A stretch of DNA of 64,000 bases from Microbacteriaceae bacterium (lineage in GTDB: Bacteria > Actinomycetota > Actinomycetes > Actinomycetales > Microbacteriaceae). The notes beneath the pieces were generated by a model that was not told where the DNA came from, ran no database searches, and was given only the letters and a program-made list of their open reading frames with translations. Each line of letters begins with the position of its first letter. The first letter of the stretch is position 1. A program made the position numbers and the translations under genes. Of the stretch, positions 18,089-26,415 are shown in pieces. The stretch lies in NCBI GenBank assembly GCA_025464975.1, contig JAODMT010000009.1:186001-250000 (forward strand), written 5' to 3'.

Positions 18089-19357
18089 CTACTGGGACTG
18101 CTTGCTGAGCGTCGCGAAGTCGCTCGCCATGCTCGCCACCCCGGACGACACCTTCGACGAGCCACCGGTGACAACGGCGTCGGCCGTGGTCACCATCGTG
18201 TTCCACATCCCGTTCGGCAGGTAGACGCGGTCGAAGTAGGGCACGAGCGGAACCTTGCCCGGCTTGACCACACTGTCGTAGCTGCTCTGCAGCACGCCGA
18301 GGTCCGGCTTCACGTTGGTGAGTCCGGGGATCGAGCCCGCCGCCTTGGCGAGGACCGTCGCATTTGCCGGCTGGGCGAGGAAACCAATGTAGGACTTGGC
18401 TACCGGAACGTTCTTCGACGTCTTCGAGATGCCGAAGGCGTTCATCTCGCCGCCGATGAGGTACGGGGATCCTCCGGTAAGCGATGGCACCGGGAAGTAC
18501 CCGAGGTTTGCCTTCGGGTTGTATTGCAGCGCGTCGTTGGCGGTCGTGTTCTGGCCGAACGCGAACGCTGCCTTACCGGTCGCGAGGGCTCGCGAGATGT
18601 CGTCCGCCGCCGCCGACACGTAGTCGGGATTGAACAGTCCCTGCTTCTGCCAGGTCGCGATCAGGTCGAGGACGTGGGTGTATGGAGCGTCGACCCAGGT
18701 TCCCTTCTTGAGGGTCGCCAGTTGCGACTTGGAGTACGCGCCCGCCGCGATCCAATCGGCGAGGTTGCCTGCCGGCCCCTGGGCCTTGCCCGAAGACGAG
18801 ATGGGTGCGATGCCGGCCGCCTTGATCTTCGCGGCCGCTCGGCCGAAGTCATCCCAGGTCTTGATGTCGCTGGCCTTGACGCCCGCCGCGGCGAGGACGT
18901 CTTTGTTGTAGATGATTCCCGCGACGTCGGTGTCGACGGGGAACGCGAAAAACTGACCGCTGGAATTCTTCATCGCCGGCGCGAGCGCGGGATTGAAGTT
19001 CTTAGCCCAGGCCTCGTTCTGCAGCGGGACGAGGAACTTGCTGTAGCGCAGCAGCGACCAGCCGTGCGTCCACCACATGTCCGGAACGTTGCCCGAGGCG
19101 AGCCGCACCTTCATGTCGGCCTCGTAAGTCTGCGTCGCCGGCATGAGGTCGATGGTGACATTCGGGTGTGCGGCCTCGTACTTCTTGGTCACCGTCGTGA
19201 GTGTCTTGAGGAATGCAGAGTCGACCGCCTGCCCGGTCTGGAACTCCAGTTTGACGGGGCCGGCCTTTGCTCCGGACCCTCCGGATGCGCCGCAACCCAC
19301 AAGGGCGAGCACAAGAGCTGTTGCGCCTGCAACAGTGAGAACTAAGCGCGATTTCAT
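18089..19357 (-). CDS. Sugar ABC transporter substrate-binding lipoprotein
   Basis: A 422-residue extracellular binding protein of the family 1 (MalE/UgpB) type. It has a lipoprotein signal with lipobox LALVGC near residue 22 and a Gly/Ser-rich linker. The mature part shows the typical AHPNVTIDLMPATQTYEADM and MWWTHGW stretches. A GGAGGAATGACGA ribosome site precedes the ATG. It is the first gene of the transport operon and is transcribed away from the oxidoreductase gene. Confidence 0.9.
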   Translation of the reverse strand: MKSRLVLTVAGATALVLALVGCGASGGSGAKAGPVKLEFQTGQAVDSAFLKTLTTVTKKYEAAHPNVTIDLMPATQTYEADMKVRLASGNVPDMWWTHGWSLLRYSKFLVPLQNEAWAKNFNPALAPAMKNSSGQFFAFPVDTDVAGIIYNKDVLAAAGVKASDIKTWDDFGRAAAKIKAAGIAPISSSGKAQGPAGNLADWIAAGAYSKSQLATLKKGTWVDAPYTHVLDLIATWQKQGLFNPDYVSAAADDISRALATGKAAFAFGQNTTANDALQYNPKANLGYFPVPSLTGGSPYLIGGEMNAFGISKTSKNVPVAKSYIGFLAQPANATVLAKAAGSIPGLTNVKPDLGVLQSSYDSVVKPGKVPLVPYFDRVYLPNGMWNTMVTTADAVVTGGSSKVSSGVASMASDFATLSKQSQ

Positions 19358-19479
19358 TCGTCATTCCTCCATTGGGATGTGAATTTGCCCGCGCGATTAC
19401 GACACTGCTTCCTCGCAGTCCTCGCGTTCGCGGCGCCAACATCAACACTGACTGGCGGGCCCTTTCGCGAAAAGTTACA

Positions 19480-19489
19480 CGAGTAGATT
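19480..19489 (+). repeat. CGAGTAGATT repeat, copy 1
   Basis: First of two identical 10-mers, 77 bases apart, in the divergent control region. Candidate half-site for the LacI-family regulator. Confidence 0.4.
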
Positions 19490-19556
19490 ATCGAGCGCAA
19501 GGCCCAATCTGAGAGCCGCTCATGCAGGCGTAGAAACGATCTGCAAACTATTGACT

Positions 19557-19566
19557 CGAGTAGATT
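19557..19566 (+). repeat. CGAGTAGATT repeat, copy 2
   Basis: Second copy, embedded in ACTCGAGTAGATT, about 105 bases before the oxidoreductase start. Confidence 0.4.
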
Positions 19567-19671
19567 CCGATGTGACACTGTGATTTACCGCGGCCACTCA
19601 CCGAGGAGTACCCACCCCGCTACCGCGGGGCGGCTGCACGCGGTCTCCCGTCTTTTCAGGAAGGTGCACCC

Positions 19672-20919
19672 ATGCCGATCTCCATCGGAGTTCTTGGTGC
19701 CGGACAATTCGCCGGACAATTTTCGCAGCTCTTTCGGCTGCACCCCCAGGTCTCCCGGGTATACGTGACCGACCTCATCGGTGAACGCGCAGAGGAGCTC
19801 AACGAGTTGCAAGGCCTCGACGGCACCTTCGAGGACTTCGACGAAATGCTCGCCTCCGATGTGGATGCCGTGGCGATCTTCACCCAGCGCTGGACTCACG
19901 GACCCCTCGTGCTCAAGGCACTCCGCGCGGGCAAGCACGTGTACTCGGCGGTTCCGATGGCGATCACCGAAGACGAGATTGCGGCGATCATCGACGTCGT
20001 TCGGGAGACCGGCCTCACCTACATGATGGGCGAGACGAGTTTCTATAATCCCGCGACTGTCTTCGCGCGCCAGCAGCTCGCCAAGGGAGCGTTCGGCCGC
20101 GTGTTCTACGCCGAGGGCGACTATGTTCACGACATGGATCTTGGCTTCTACGCCGCCTACGAATACAGCGGCGGCCCGGAATGGAAGCGAACGGCGAGCT
20201 ACCCGCCGATGCTGTACCCGACGCACTCCATTGGCGGCGTGCTCGGCGCCCTTCCCACCCACGCCGTGAGCGTCAGTTGCATCGGCGTGACTGACGACCG
20301 CAATGATGGCGTGTTCGACCGCGAGATAAGCATGTTCACCAATGACTTCTCCAACGCCACGGCTCTGTTCGAATTGCACGGTGGCGGGTCAATGCGCATC
20401 AACGAGATGCGGCGCGTCGGCTACCCGTCCCACATCCGCGAGTCACGGTTCCGCTTTTTCGGCACCGAGGGCAGCTTTGAACAGCTCGCCGAAACCTCGG
20501 TGTGGCAAGACAAGCACGGCGTCGAGGATGTGAGCGCGCTGCTCGCCACCGCCGAGACAATGGCCGAGGATGATGTGACTCTCGCGCACGTTGCGCCGGA
20601 ACTGCGGGCCTCGTTCATTTCCGGTCACGCGCAGGTGCACGACCCGTCGCGACTGCCGAAGTCATTCCTTGGCGCACCGGACGGGCACGAGGGCAGCCAC
20701 CACTTTCTCGCCGACGACTTCGTCACCGCGGTGGACAACGGCACCCTCCCCCCGGTCAATGCCTGGGTCGCCGCACGCTTCACCCTCCCCGGCATCATCG
20801 CCCACCAGTCCGCCTTGGCTGGCGGCGCCCGGCTGACAATTCCCGACTTCGGGGATGCACCGCTGGACGTTGCTCCGCCTGCCGGTGAGCGCGGCGCGAC
20901 TGTGGTCAGTGCCGGGTAG
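19672..20919 (+). CDS. Gfo/Idh/MocA-family oxidoreductase
   Basis: A 415-residue NAD(P)-dependent dehydrogenase. The Rossmann motif is GVLGAGQFAGQF near the N-terminus, the family lysine is in AGKHVYSAVPMA, and the C-terminal domain is the GFO_IDH_MocA alpha/beta fold. Such enzymes oxidise sugars or inositols, or act on glycosides. Its position in a cassette with a sugar importer suggests it acts on the imported compound. AGGAAGGTGCACCC precedes the ATG, a clear ribosome site. Confidence 0.88.
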   Translation: MPISIGVLGAGQFAGQFSQLFRLHPQVSRVYVTDLIGERAEELNELQGLDGTFEDFDEMLASDVDAVAIFTQRWTHGPLVLKALRAGKHVYSAVPMAITEDEIAAIIDVVRETGLTYMMGETSFYNPATVFARQQLAKGAFGRVFYAEGDYVHDMDLGFYAAYEYSGGPEWKRTASYPPMLYPTHSIGGVLGALPTHAVSVSCIGVTDDRNDGVFDREISMFTNDFSNATALFELHGGGSMRINEMRRVGYPSHIRESRFRFFGTEGSFEQLAETSVWQDKHGVEDVSALLATAETMAEDDVTLAHVAPELRASFISGHAQVHDPSRLPKSFLGAPDGHEGSHHFLADDFVTAVDNGTLPPVNAWVAARFTLPGIIAHQSALAGGARLTIPDFGDAPLDVAPPAGERGATVVSAG

Positions 20920-20995
20920 TCGGCCTGCCGATATCATCGGTTCATCCGCGTCATTGGCGGTCTGTAACGAATCGACTGGTGAGAGGGTGGCCGGC

Positions 20996-22015
20996 ATGGC
21001 TACGGATGACACCACCCCTCCTCGTCGAGCCACCCGGGCCGATGTGGCCCGCTATGCCGGGGTGAGCCCAGCGGTCGTCAGTTACACCGTCAACGCGGGT
21101 CCGCGGGCCGTCGCCCCGGCAACCAGGGCCAGGGTGCAGGAGGCGATCCGGGCGCTCGGCTACCGCCCGAACGCGGCTGCTCGCACCCTCAAGGTGGGAC
21201 TGACGAAGATGTTCGGCATCATCGTCCCCGATTCGAGCAACCCGTTCTTCGCATTGCTCGCCCACGCGATCGAAGACGCGGCGGCCACCAAGGGCTACGC
21301 GCTCATTGTCGTCAACTTCGACGGACCGCCGGAGGCCGTGGCAAACAGCATCCGCTCCCTCGCCCTTCGACAGGTCGACGGGATGCTCGTCGCCGCCGAG
21401 GTGAGCATGCCGATCCTCGGAGCGATAGCCGAAACCGGCATTCGCACGGTGCTACTGAACCAGACCGTGGCGGTGCAGGGGATTCCGGCCATTGGACCCG
21501 ACCTGTACGGGGGCGCACAAGAGGCGGTACGCCACCTCATCTGGCACGGCCACACCAGAATCGGATACGTGGGCGAGCTCGGCCCCGGAGACCAGCGGCA
21601 ACGGGGTTGGCGCGACGCCCTCGCGGCGGCGAACCTGGAACCGGGACCGGTGGCCGCGGCCCGGTACACGCGGGAGGGGGGCTACGCCGCCGGCCAGCAC
21701 CTGATGCGCGAGCCCATCCGGCCGACGGCGGTCTTCGCCAGCTCCGACATGCAGGCCGTCGGGGTGCTTCGCGCCTTGCACGAGTCGGGAGTCGGTGTCC
21801 CCGGGGGGATCGCGGTGATCGGGTATGACGGATCCCCGGAGTCCGAGTACAGCTGGCCGGCGCTCACCACCGTGCAGCAGCCCGTGGTCGACATGGCACG
21901 CGAAGCTGTTGAGCGGCTCGTGGCCCCGGTCGAGTCATCCTCCTTCACCCTGCACGGCACGACGCTCATCGTGCGGCAAAGCTGCGGATGTCCGATGGGC
22001 TCCGCCGTGGACTAA
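20996..22015 (+). CDS. LacI-family transcriptional regulator
   Basis: A 339-residue repressor-type regulator. The N-terminal helix-turn-helix reads [20 protein letters not shown] and the hinge helix [12 protein letters not shown], followed by a periplasmic-binding-protein-like sensor domain. The ATG at 20996 has GAGAGGG upstream. It most likely controls the adjacent oxidoreductase and the divergent importer in response to the sugar. Its 3' end overlaps the prfB stop by 4 bases in convergent orientation. Confidence 0.9.
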   Translation: MATDDTTPPRRATRADVARYAGVSPAVVSYTVNAGPRAVAPATRARVQEAIRALGYRPNAAARTLKVGLTKMFGIIVPDSSNPFFALLAHAIEDAAATKGYALIVVNFDGPPEAVANSIRSLALRQVDGMLVAAEVSMPILGAIAETGIRTVLLNQTVAVQGIPAIGPDLYGGAQEAVRHLIWHGHTRIGYVGELGPGDQRQRGWRDALAAANLEPGPVAAARYTREGGYAAGQHLMREPIRPTAVFASSDMQAVGVLRALHESGVGVPGGIAVIGYDGSPESEYSWPALTTVQQPVVDMAREAVERLVAPVESSSFTLHGTTLIVRQSCGCPMGSAVD

Positions 22016-23118
22016 TCCTTGTCGCGCTTCCGCCACCGGATGCCGGCGTTGATGAATCCGTCGAGATCCCCGTCGAACACGGCGGTCGGGTTGTTGACTT
22101 CGTAGTCGGTGCGAAGATCCTTCACCATCTGATACGGCGCGAGCACGTAGCTTCGCATCTGATCGCCCCAGCTCGCGGTGATCACTCCCGCGAGCTCCTT
22201 CTTCTGGGCCGCCTCCCGCTCACGTTCGATCAGCAGCAGGCGGGACTGGAGCACCCGCATCGCGGCCGCTCGGTTCTGAATCTGGCTCTTCTCGTTCTGC
22301 ATCGACACCACGGTGCCGGTCGGAATGTGGGTGATGCGCACCGCGGAGTCGGTGGTGTTGACCGATTGCCCGCCCGGTCCGCTCGACCGGAAGACGTCGA
22401 CGCGAATGTCGCTTTCCGGCACGTCGATGACATCGGTGGTCTCGATGAGCGGGATGACCTCAACCGCCGCGAAGCTCGTCTGACGCTTGCCGGCCGAGTT
22501 GAACGGACTCATCCGAACCAGGCGATGGGTGCCGGCCTCGACGCTGAGCGTGCCGAACGCGTACGGCGCGTCGATCTCAATGGTTGTCGACTTGATGCCG
22601 GCCTCTTCCGCGTAGCTCGTGTCAAGCACGGTCGCGGAATAGTTGTGTTGCTCCGCCCACCGGAGGTACATGCGCATGAGCATCTCGGAGAAATCGGAGG
22701 CGTCAACTCCCCCGGCGCCCGCACGGATCGTGACGACGGCGGCGCGCGAGTCGAACTCGCCGTTGAGCAGCGTCTGCACCTCGAGTTCTCCGAGGAGCTT
22801 CTGGATGCTCTCGAGCTCCGTGCGAGCGTCGGCTGCCGCCGCGGCATCCGACTCCTCGTTCGCCAGCTCGACCATGATCTCGAGATCGTCGAGTCGCGAT
22901 TGAATGCTCGTGATCTTGGCAAGCTCCGCCTGGCGGTGGCTCAGGTCGGAGGTGATCTTCTGCGCCTTCTCGGTGTCATCCCAGAGGTCCGGCACTCCGG
23001 CCTGCTCGCTCAGGCTCGCGATCTCGGCCGTGAGCCGCTCGACTCCGACTACCGAGCGGATGTCCGCGAAGGTCGAGCGAAGTGCGGCGATCTGTTCAGA
23101 AAAATCGAGCTCGTCCAT
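22012..23118 (-). CDS. prfB: Peptide chain release factor 2
   Basis: A 368-residue class I release factor that reads UGA and UAA. The peptide anticodon SPF is in [16 protein letters not shown] and the catalytic GGQ in [17 protein letters not shown]. The frame is open from the ATG, so the programmed +1 frameshift found in many bacteria near codon 26 is absent, as is usual in Actinobacteria. prfB normally lies just upstream of ftsE in this phylum; here about 6 kb of sugar genes separate them. Confidence 0.95.
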   Translation of the reverse strand: MDELDFSEQIAALRSTFADIRSVVGVERLTAEIASLSEQAGVPDLWDDTEKAQKITSDLSHRQAELAKITSIQSRLDDLEIMVELANEESDAAAAADARTELESIQKLLGELEVQTLLNGEFDSRAAVVTIRAGAGGVDASDFSEMLMRMYLRWAEQHNYSATVLDTSYAEEAGIKSTTIEIDAPYAFGTLSVEAGTHRLVRMSPFNSAGKRQTSFAAVEVIPLIETTDVIDVPESDIRVDVFRSSGPGGQSVNTTDSAVRITHIPTGTVVSMQNEKSQIQNRAAAMRVLQSRLLLIEREREAAQKKELAGVITASWGDQMRSYVLAPYQMVKDLRTDYEVNNPTAVFDGDLDGFINAGIRWRKRDKD

Positions 23119-23212
23119 ATCGCGGTCAAGACTACCGGTAGCGAGCGTGCCGCAGATTGGCCGGCACCGCGAGCGAACAGGCTACGGCGTGCGGACGGTA
23201 CGATCGAAAGCG

Positions 23213-24460
23213 ATGAGTAGCGTCGACCCCGTTTTCAGTTTTCGGTCGATAGCCCTACCCGCAATCCTGCCGACCCTGCTGTTCTCGGTCGGCGAGGGCG
23301 CCATCATCCCGATCATCCCGCAGGTCGCCAACAATCTCGGCGCCTCGCTCGCCATCGCCGGCGTGATCGCGTCGATGATCCTGCTCGGCGAGCTGTTCGG
23401 CGACATCCCGAGCGGGTGGATCGTGTCCCGCATCGGCGAGCGCACGGCCATGATTTACGCGGCCCTTCTGTCGGTGGCCGGCCTGCTCACGGCACTCGTC
23501 GCCCCGAATCCGTTCGTGCTCGGCGTCGGGATCTTCGCCATCGGGCTGTCCACCGCCGTGTTCGCTCTCGCGCGGCACGCCTTCATGACGAGCTTCGTTC
23601 CGCAGGCGTTCCGGGCGCGCGCCCTCTCGACCCTCGGCGGAACCTTCCGCTTCGGCTACTTCGTCGGCCCGTTCATCGCCGCGGCCGTCATCCACCTCAC
23701 CGGCTCAACCCAGTCGGTGTTCTGGGTGCACATTGCCGCGTGCATCGGCGCGGCCGTGCTGTTGATCGTGCTTCGCGACCCGGCCGAGGCGCTCGCCGTG
23801 AAGCGGGCACCCTCCCCCACCCGGGAGGGCGAGGTATTCGTCGCAGCCGAGTCGCACGGCCTGTTCCGCACCATCTGGAACAGCCGGGCGGTGCTCTCCC
23901 GGCTTGGCACCGGTGCCGCGCTAATCGGCGCGATGCGGGCGAGCCGGCAGGTGATTCTTCCGCTCTGGGCGGTGAGCATCGGCATTCCGGATGCGCAGAC
24001 CGCGCTCATCATCGGGTTCGCCGGTGCCATCGACTTCGCCCTGTTCTACACGAGTGGTCAGATCATGGACCGGTTCGGACGACTGTGGAGTGCCCTGCCC
24101 TCCATGATCGGGCTCGGCGCCGGTCACCTCATCCTCGCCTTCACCCACAACGGTCCGGGGGCCATCCCGTGGTTCATCGCCTCGGCGGGCTTCATGTCGA
24201 TCGCGAACGGGGTGGGAAGCGGAATTCTGATGACGCTCGGCGCCGACCTCGCCGACCATCGCAATCCGGCCCCGTTCCTCGGGGCGTGGCGATTCACCGG
24301 CGACGCGGGAAGCGCCGCCGCTCCACTGGCCCTCTCGGCCATGACCGCCGCCGTGTCGATCGCATTCGCAAGCGGGGTGCTCGGGGTCGTCGGGCTCATC
24401 GGCGCCGGCCTGCTGTTGCGGTACGTTCCCCGGTACGCTCCGCGGAAGGTGCCGAGCTGA
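23213..24460 (+). CDS. Major facilitator superfamily transporter
   Basis: A 415-residue membrane protein with about twelve hydrophobic segments. The loop between helices 2 and 3 reads GDIPSGWIVSRIGER, the MFS motif A region. The central cytoplasmic loop (about residues 190-220) is charged. The sequence resembles drug or metabolite exporters, but the substrate is not readable. I chose the ATG at 23213, 94 bases from the divergent prfB start; longer forms would run into prfB. Confidence 0.85.
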   Translation: MSSVDPVFSFRSIALPAILPTLLFSVGEGAIIPIIPQVANNLGASLAIAGVIASMILLGELFGDIPSGWIVSRIGERTAMIYAALLSVAGLLTALVAPNPFVLGVGIFAIGLSTAVFALARHAFMTSFVPQAFRARALSTLGGTFRFGYFVGPFIAAAVIHLTGSTQSVFWVHIAACIGAAVLLIVLRDPAEALAVKRAPSPTREGEVFVAAESHGLFRTIWNSRAVLSRLGTGAALIGAMRASRQVILPLWAVSIGIPDAQTALIIGFAGAIDFALFYTSGQIMDRFGRLWSALPSMIGLGAGHLILAFTHNGPGAIPWFIASAGFMSIANGVGSGILMTLGADLADHRNPAPFLGAWRFTGDAGSAAAPLALSAMTAAVSIAFASGVLGVVGLIGAGLLLRYVPRYAPRKVPS

Positions 24461-24475
24461 CGCCAGGCGCGAGCG

Positions 24476-25093
24476 CTAGCGACCTCGCGGCTGGCGACCT
24501 CGCGATTGGCGACTTCGCGGCTGGCGCCGTCCGAGCACGACGAGGGCGATGACCGGAACGAGCAGCAGCTCGAGTGCGACGAGCGACCCGATCGAGACGA
24601 TCGCGAGGGCGACTACCGCGTTTGCCGCGATAGCGATGATGGTGCCGACCAGAAAGACGCGACGGCCGGTCCGGCCAAACGCGATCGCGCAACCGTCCAA
24701 TGGAAGCAGCAGGGCGAGATTCCAGGGTGAGAATGGCAGCACGCCGCCGATGACGCAGAAGACGCTCACGACACCGAGCACGTAGGTCCAGAGGCCCACC
24801 GACCGGCGTGGGTCGGCCGTTGGCTGCGCCTGGCCCATCGGCCGGTCGAACAGAACGGCGCCCGATAGCGTCCGCTGGTGCCCGGCCGTGGCGTCGAGCA
24901 GCAGGTCCCGGGCCTCGGTAATGCGAATGAATTCCGCGGCGGCCGCGGCAGACCGGGCCGCCGACGCGCCGGCGAATCGGTCCGGATGCGACAACCGGGC
25001 CAGGCGCTTGAACGCGCCTTCAATGTCGGCGCGGCTCGCGTCCTCCGCGACGCCGAGAAGTGCCGCCGCCTCGATGAGCGTCATCGTGACCAT
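24476..25093 (-). CDS. Membrane protein with N-terminal J domain
   Basis: A 205-residue protein. Residues 4-70 form a DnaJ-like J domain, with the diagnostic HPD in LARLSHPDRF and the following helix FIRITEARDLLLD. Three or four hydrophobic segments follow (about 100-185). The C-terminus is a basic tail made of RQPRS-RQSRG-RQPRG repeats. J domains stimulate Hsp70 ATPase, so the protein may recruit DnaK to the membrane; this is inference. It is convergent with the MFS gene, and 19 bases separate it from the flavoprotein gene upstream on the same strand. Confidence 0.75.
   Translation of the reverse strand: MVTMTLIEAAALLGVAEDASRADIEGAFKRLARLSHPDRFAGASAARSAAAAAEFIRITEARDLLLDATAGHQRTLSGAVLFDRPMGQAQPTADPRRSVGLWTYVLGVVSVFCVIGGVLPFSPWNLALLLPLDGCAIAFGRTGRRVFLVGTIIAIAANAVVALAIVSIGSLVALELLLVPVIALVVLGRRQPRSRQSRGRQPRGR
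24479..24523 (-). repeat. Three 15-bp repeats at the 3' end of the J-domain gene
   Basis: Three tandem copies of GCGACCTCGCGGCTG with two or fewer changes each. They encode the pentapeptide repeat RQPRG/RQSRG of the C-terminal tail. Confidence 0.8.
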
Positions 25094-25112
25094 AGTCCCA
25101 CCGGCCGCCGTG

Positions 25113-26264
25113 TCACTGGCGCGCGAGGAACAGGGCGGTTCGGGCCGGCCGACCGGTAAGGATGCCGCCTATCGTCTTTCGGCCGCGACAGACATCGAGA
25201 AAGAGCCGTCGGCCGATTCCGGAATACCCGAGAAAGGCGTGAACGAGACCGGGGTGACGCTCGAACAGCCGCAGCATCCGCTCGCCGGCGCGGATGTCCG
25301 GTTCGAGTTCGTTCAACACCCGGTCGGTGTAGTGGTCGAGCGCTCCCTCTCCCCCACCGGCCGATTCGGCCGCGGCCTGCCCGGCCCAGGTTCCCGAGCG
25401 AAGCGCGAAAGAGATGCCCTCCCGGGTCCACGGGTCGAGGAGCCCGGCCGCGTCACCGGCGACGAGAACCGAGCCGCGGCGAAGCGCCGAATCGGGCTCC
25501 CGCCACTGCGTGAGGTGGCCGGAGGAGCGCTCAACCTCGTGCCCGGACAGACCGAGCCGCGCGACCCACGAGTCCAGGTACTGCCGGGTCGAGTCCGGTC
25601 GACCGCGCGCCTCGATCACCCCGACGGTGAGCACGTCGCGCTTTGGAAACACCCAGCCGTAGCTTCCCGGGGTGCTGCCCCAGTCGAGGTAGACGCTGCC
25701 GTCGAAGTGGTCGGTTTCCGGGGTGCGGCGAATCTCGAGCTCGAGGGCAAGGTCGGTGCCGCGGTTGCGCACTCCTACATACCGGCCCGTTCGCCCGCTC
25801 GTCCCGTCCGCACCGACCACGACTCGAGCGTGCAGCAGCCCGGCATCCGTCGTGACGGTGACGCCCGAGATTTCGTCCTCAGCGATGCCGCGCACCGCGA
25901 CGCCGCCTCGAAAGGAGACCCCGGCCTCCGCAGCCGACGTGACGAGCGCGGCGTCGAACCGCTCGCGCTGCACGAGGGCGAGAAACGGCGCGCGGGAGCG
26001 GTCCGTAACGGGGACCCGGCCACGCAGGGAAAACCGCGCCGCGACTGCCTGCTGCTCGACGGTATCAAGCACGGAAGGCGGGACCAGGTCGATCGAAAGA
26101 CCGATGAGGCCGCCCCCGCAGGTCTTGTAGCGGGGAAACCGAGCGCGGTCGACCAATAGAACTGAGGCGCCCCGTTCGGCTGCGGCGCGAGCCGCGGAGG
26201 AACCGGCCGGGCCGGCGCCGATGACGACGACGTCCCACAGCCGGGATTCCAACTCCTGCGCCAT
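25113..26264 (-). CDS. Geranylgeranyl-reductase-family flavoprotein
   Basis: A 383-residue FAD-dependent oxidoreductase. The dinucleotide-binding motif is VVVIGAGPAGSSAARAAAER, followed by DRARFPRYKTCGGG, the P-x2-K-x-C-G-G-G element of geranylgeranyl reductases; a second FAD motif VLVAGDAAGLLDPWTREG lies near residue 285. Family members saturate isoprenoid chains, and actinobacterial ones include MenJ, which acts on menaquinone; that role fits but is not shown. The ATG at 26264 gives the normal N-terminus. The open frame extends upstream but would overlap the divergent gene. Confidence 0.85.
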   Translation of the reverse strand: MAQELESRLWDVVVIGAGPAGSSAARAAAERGASVLLVDRARFPRYKTCGGGLIGLSIDLVPPSVLDTVEQQAVAARFSLRGRVPVTDRSRAPFLALVQRERFDAALVTSAAEAGVSFRGGVAVRGIAEDEISGVTVTTDAGLLHARVVVGADGTSGRTGRYVGVRNRGTDLALELEIRRTPETDHFDGSVYLDWGSTPGSYGWVFPKRDVLTVGVIEARGRPDSTRQYLDSWVARLGLSGHEVERSSGHLTQWREPDSALRRGSVLVAGDAAGLLDPWTREGISFALRSGTWAGQAAAESAGGGEGALDHYTDRVLNELEPDIRAGERMLRLFERHPGLVHAFLGYSGIGRRLFLDVCRGRKTIGGILTGRPARTALFLARQ

Positions 26265-26415
26265 GGAAAACGACAGTACGCCGATCGGTGAGACTCCGGC
26301 CAGAAGAACGATGAAGACCCGTTCAGAGTGACCGTGAACCGGCGACCGCGGATCCGGTTTCGAACGTGTTGTCGAGGGGGTTTCAATATCGGGTGACCGG
26401 CAGTAACTTGCGAGC

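Larger units (their letters stand above)
19358..19671. promoter_or_regulatory. Divergent control region of the sugar cassette
   Basis: This 314-bp region separates the binding-protein gene (minus) from the oxidoreductase gene (plus), so it must hold both promoters. A 10-base direct repeat CGAGTAGATT occurs at 19480-19489 and 19557-19566; the second copy overlaps the palindrome ACTCGAGT and follows TTGACT, a possible -35. The region is clearly more AT-rich than its flanks. The LacI-family regulator encoded at 20996 probably acts here, but I see no perfect LacI palindrome with a central CG in both copies. Confidence 0.5.

Noticed and set aside
17909-19345. A 478-codon plus-strand frame over the sugar genes
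   Set aside because: It is antisense to a binding protein with signal peptide and family motifs; Arg-rich composition marks it as a shadow.
23040-23118. Programmed +1 frameshift in prfB
   Set aside because: The frame is continuous through the region where the internal UGA would lie, so no frameshift is needed.
22904-23212. Longer N-terminus for the MFS transporter
   Set aside because: The extension runs antisense to prfB and has no hydrophobic character. The ATG at 23213 fits the family start.
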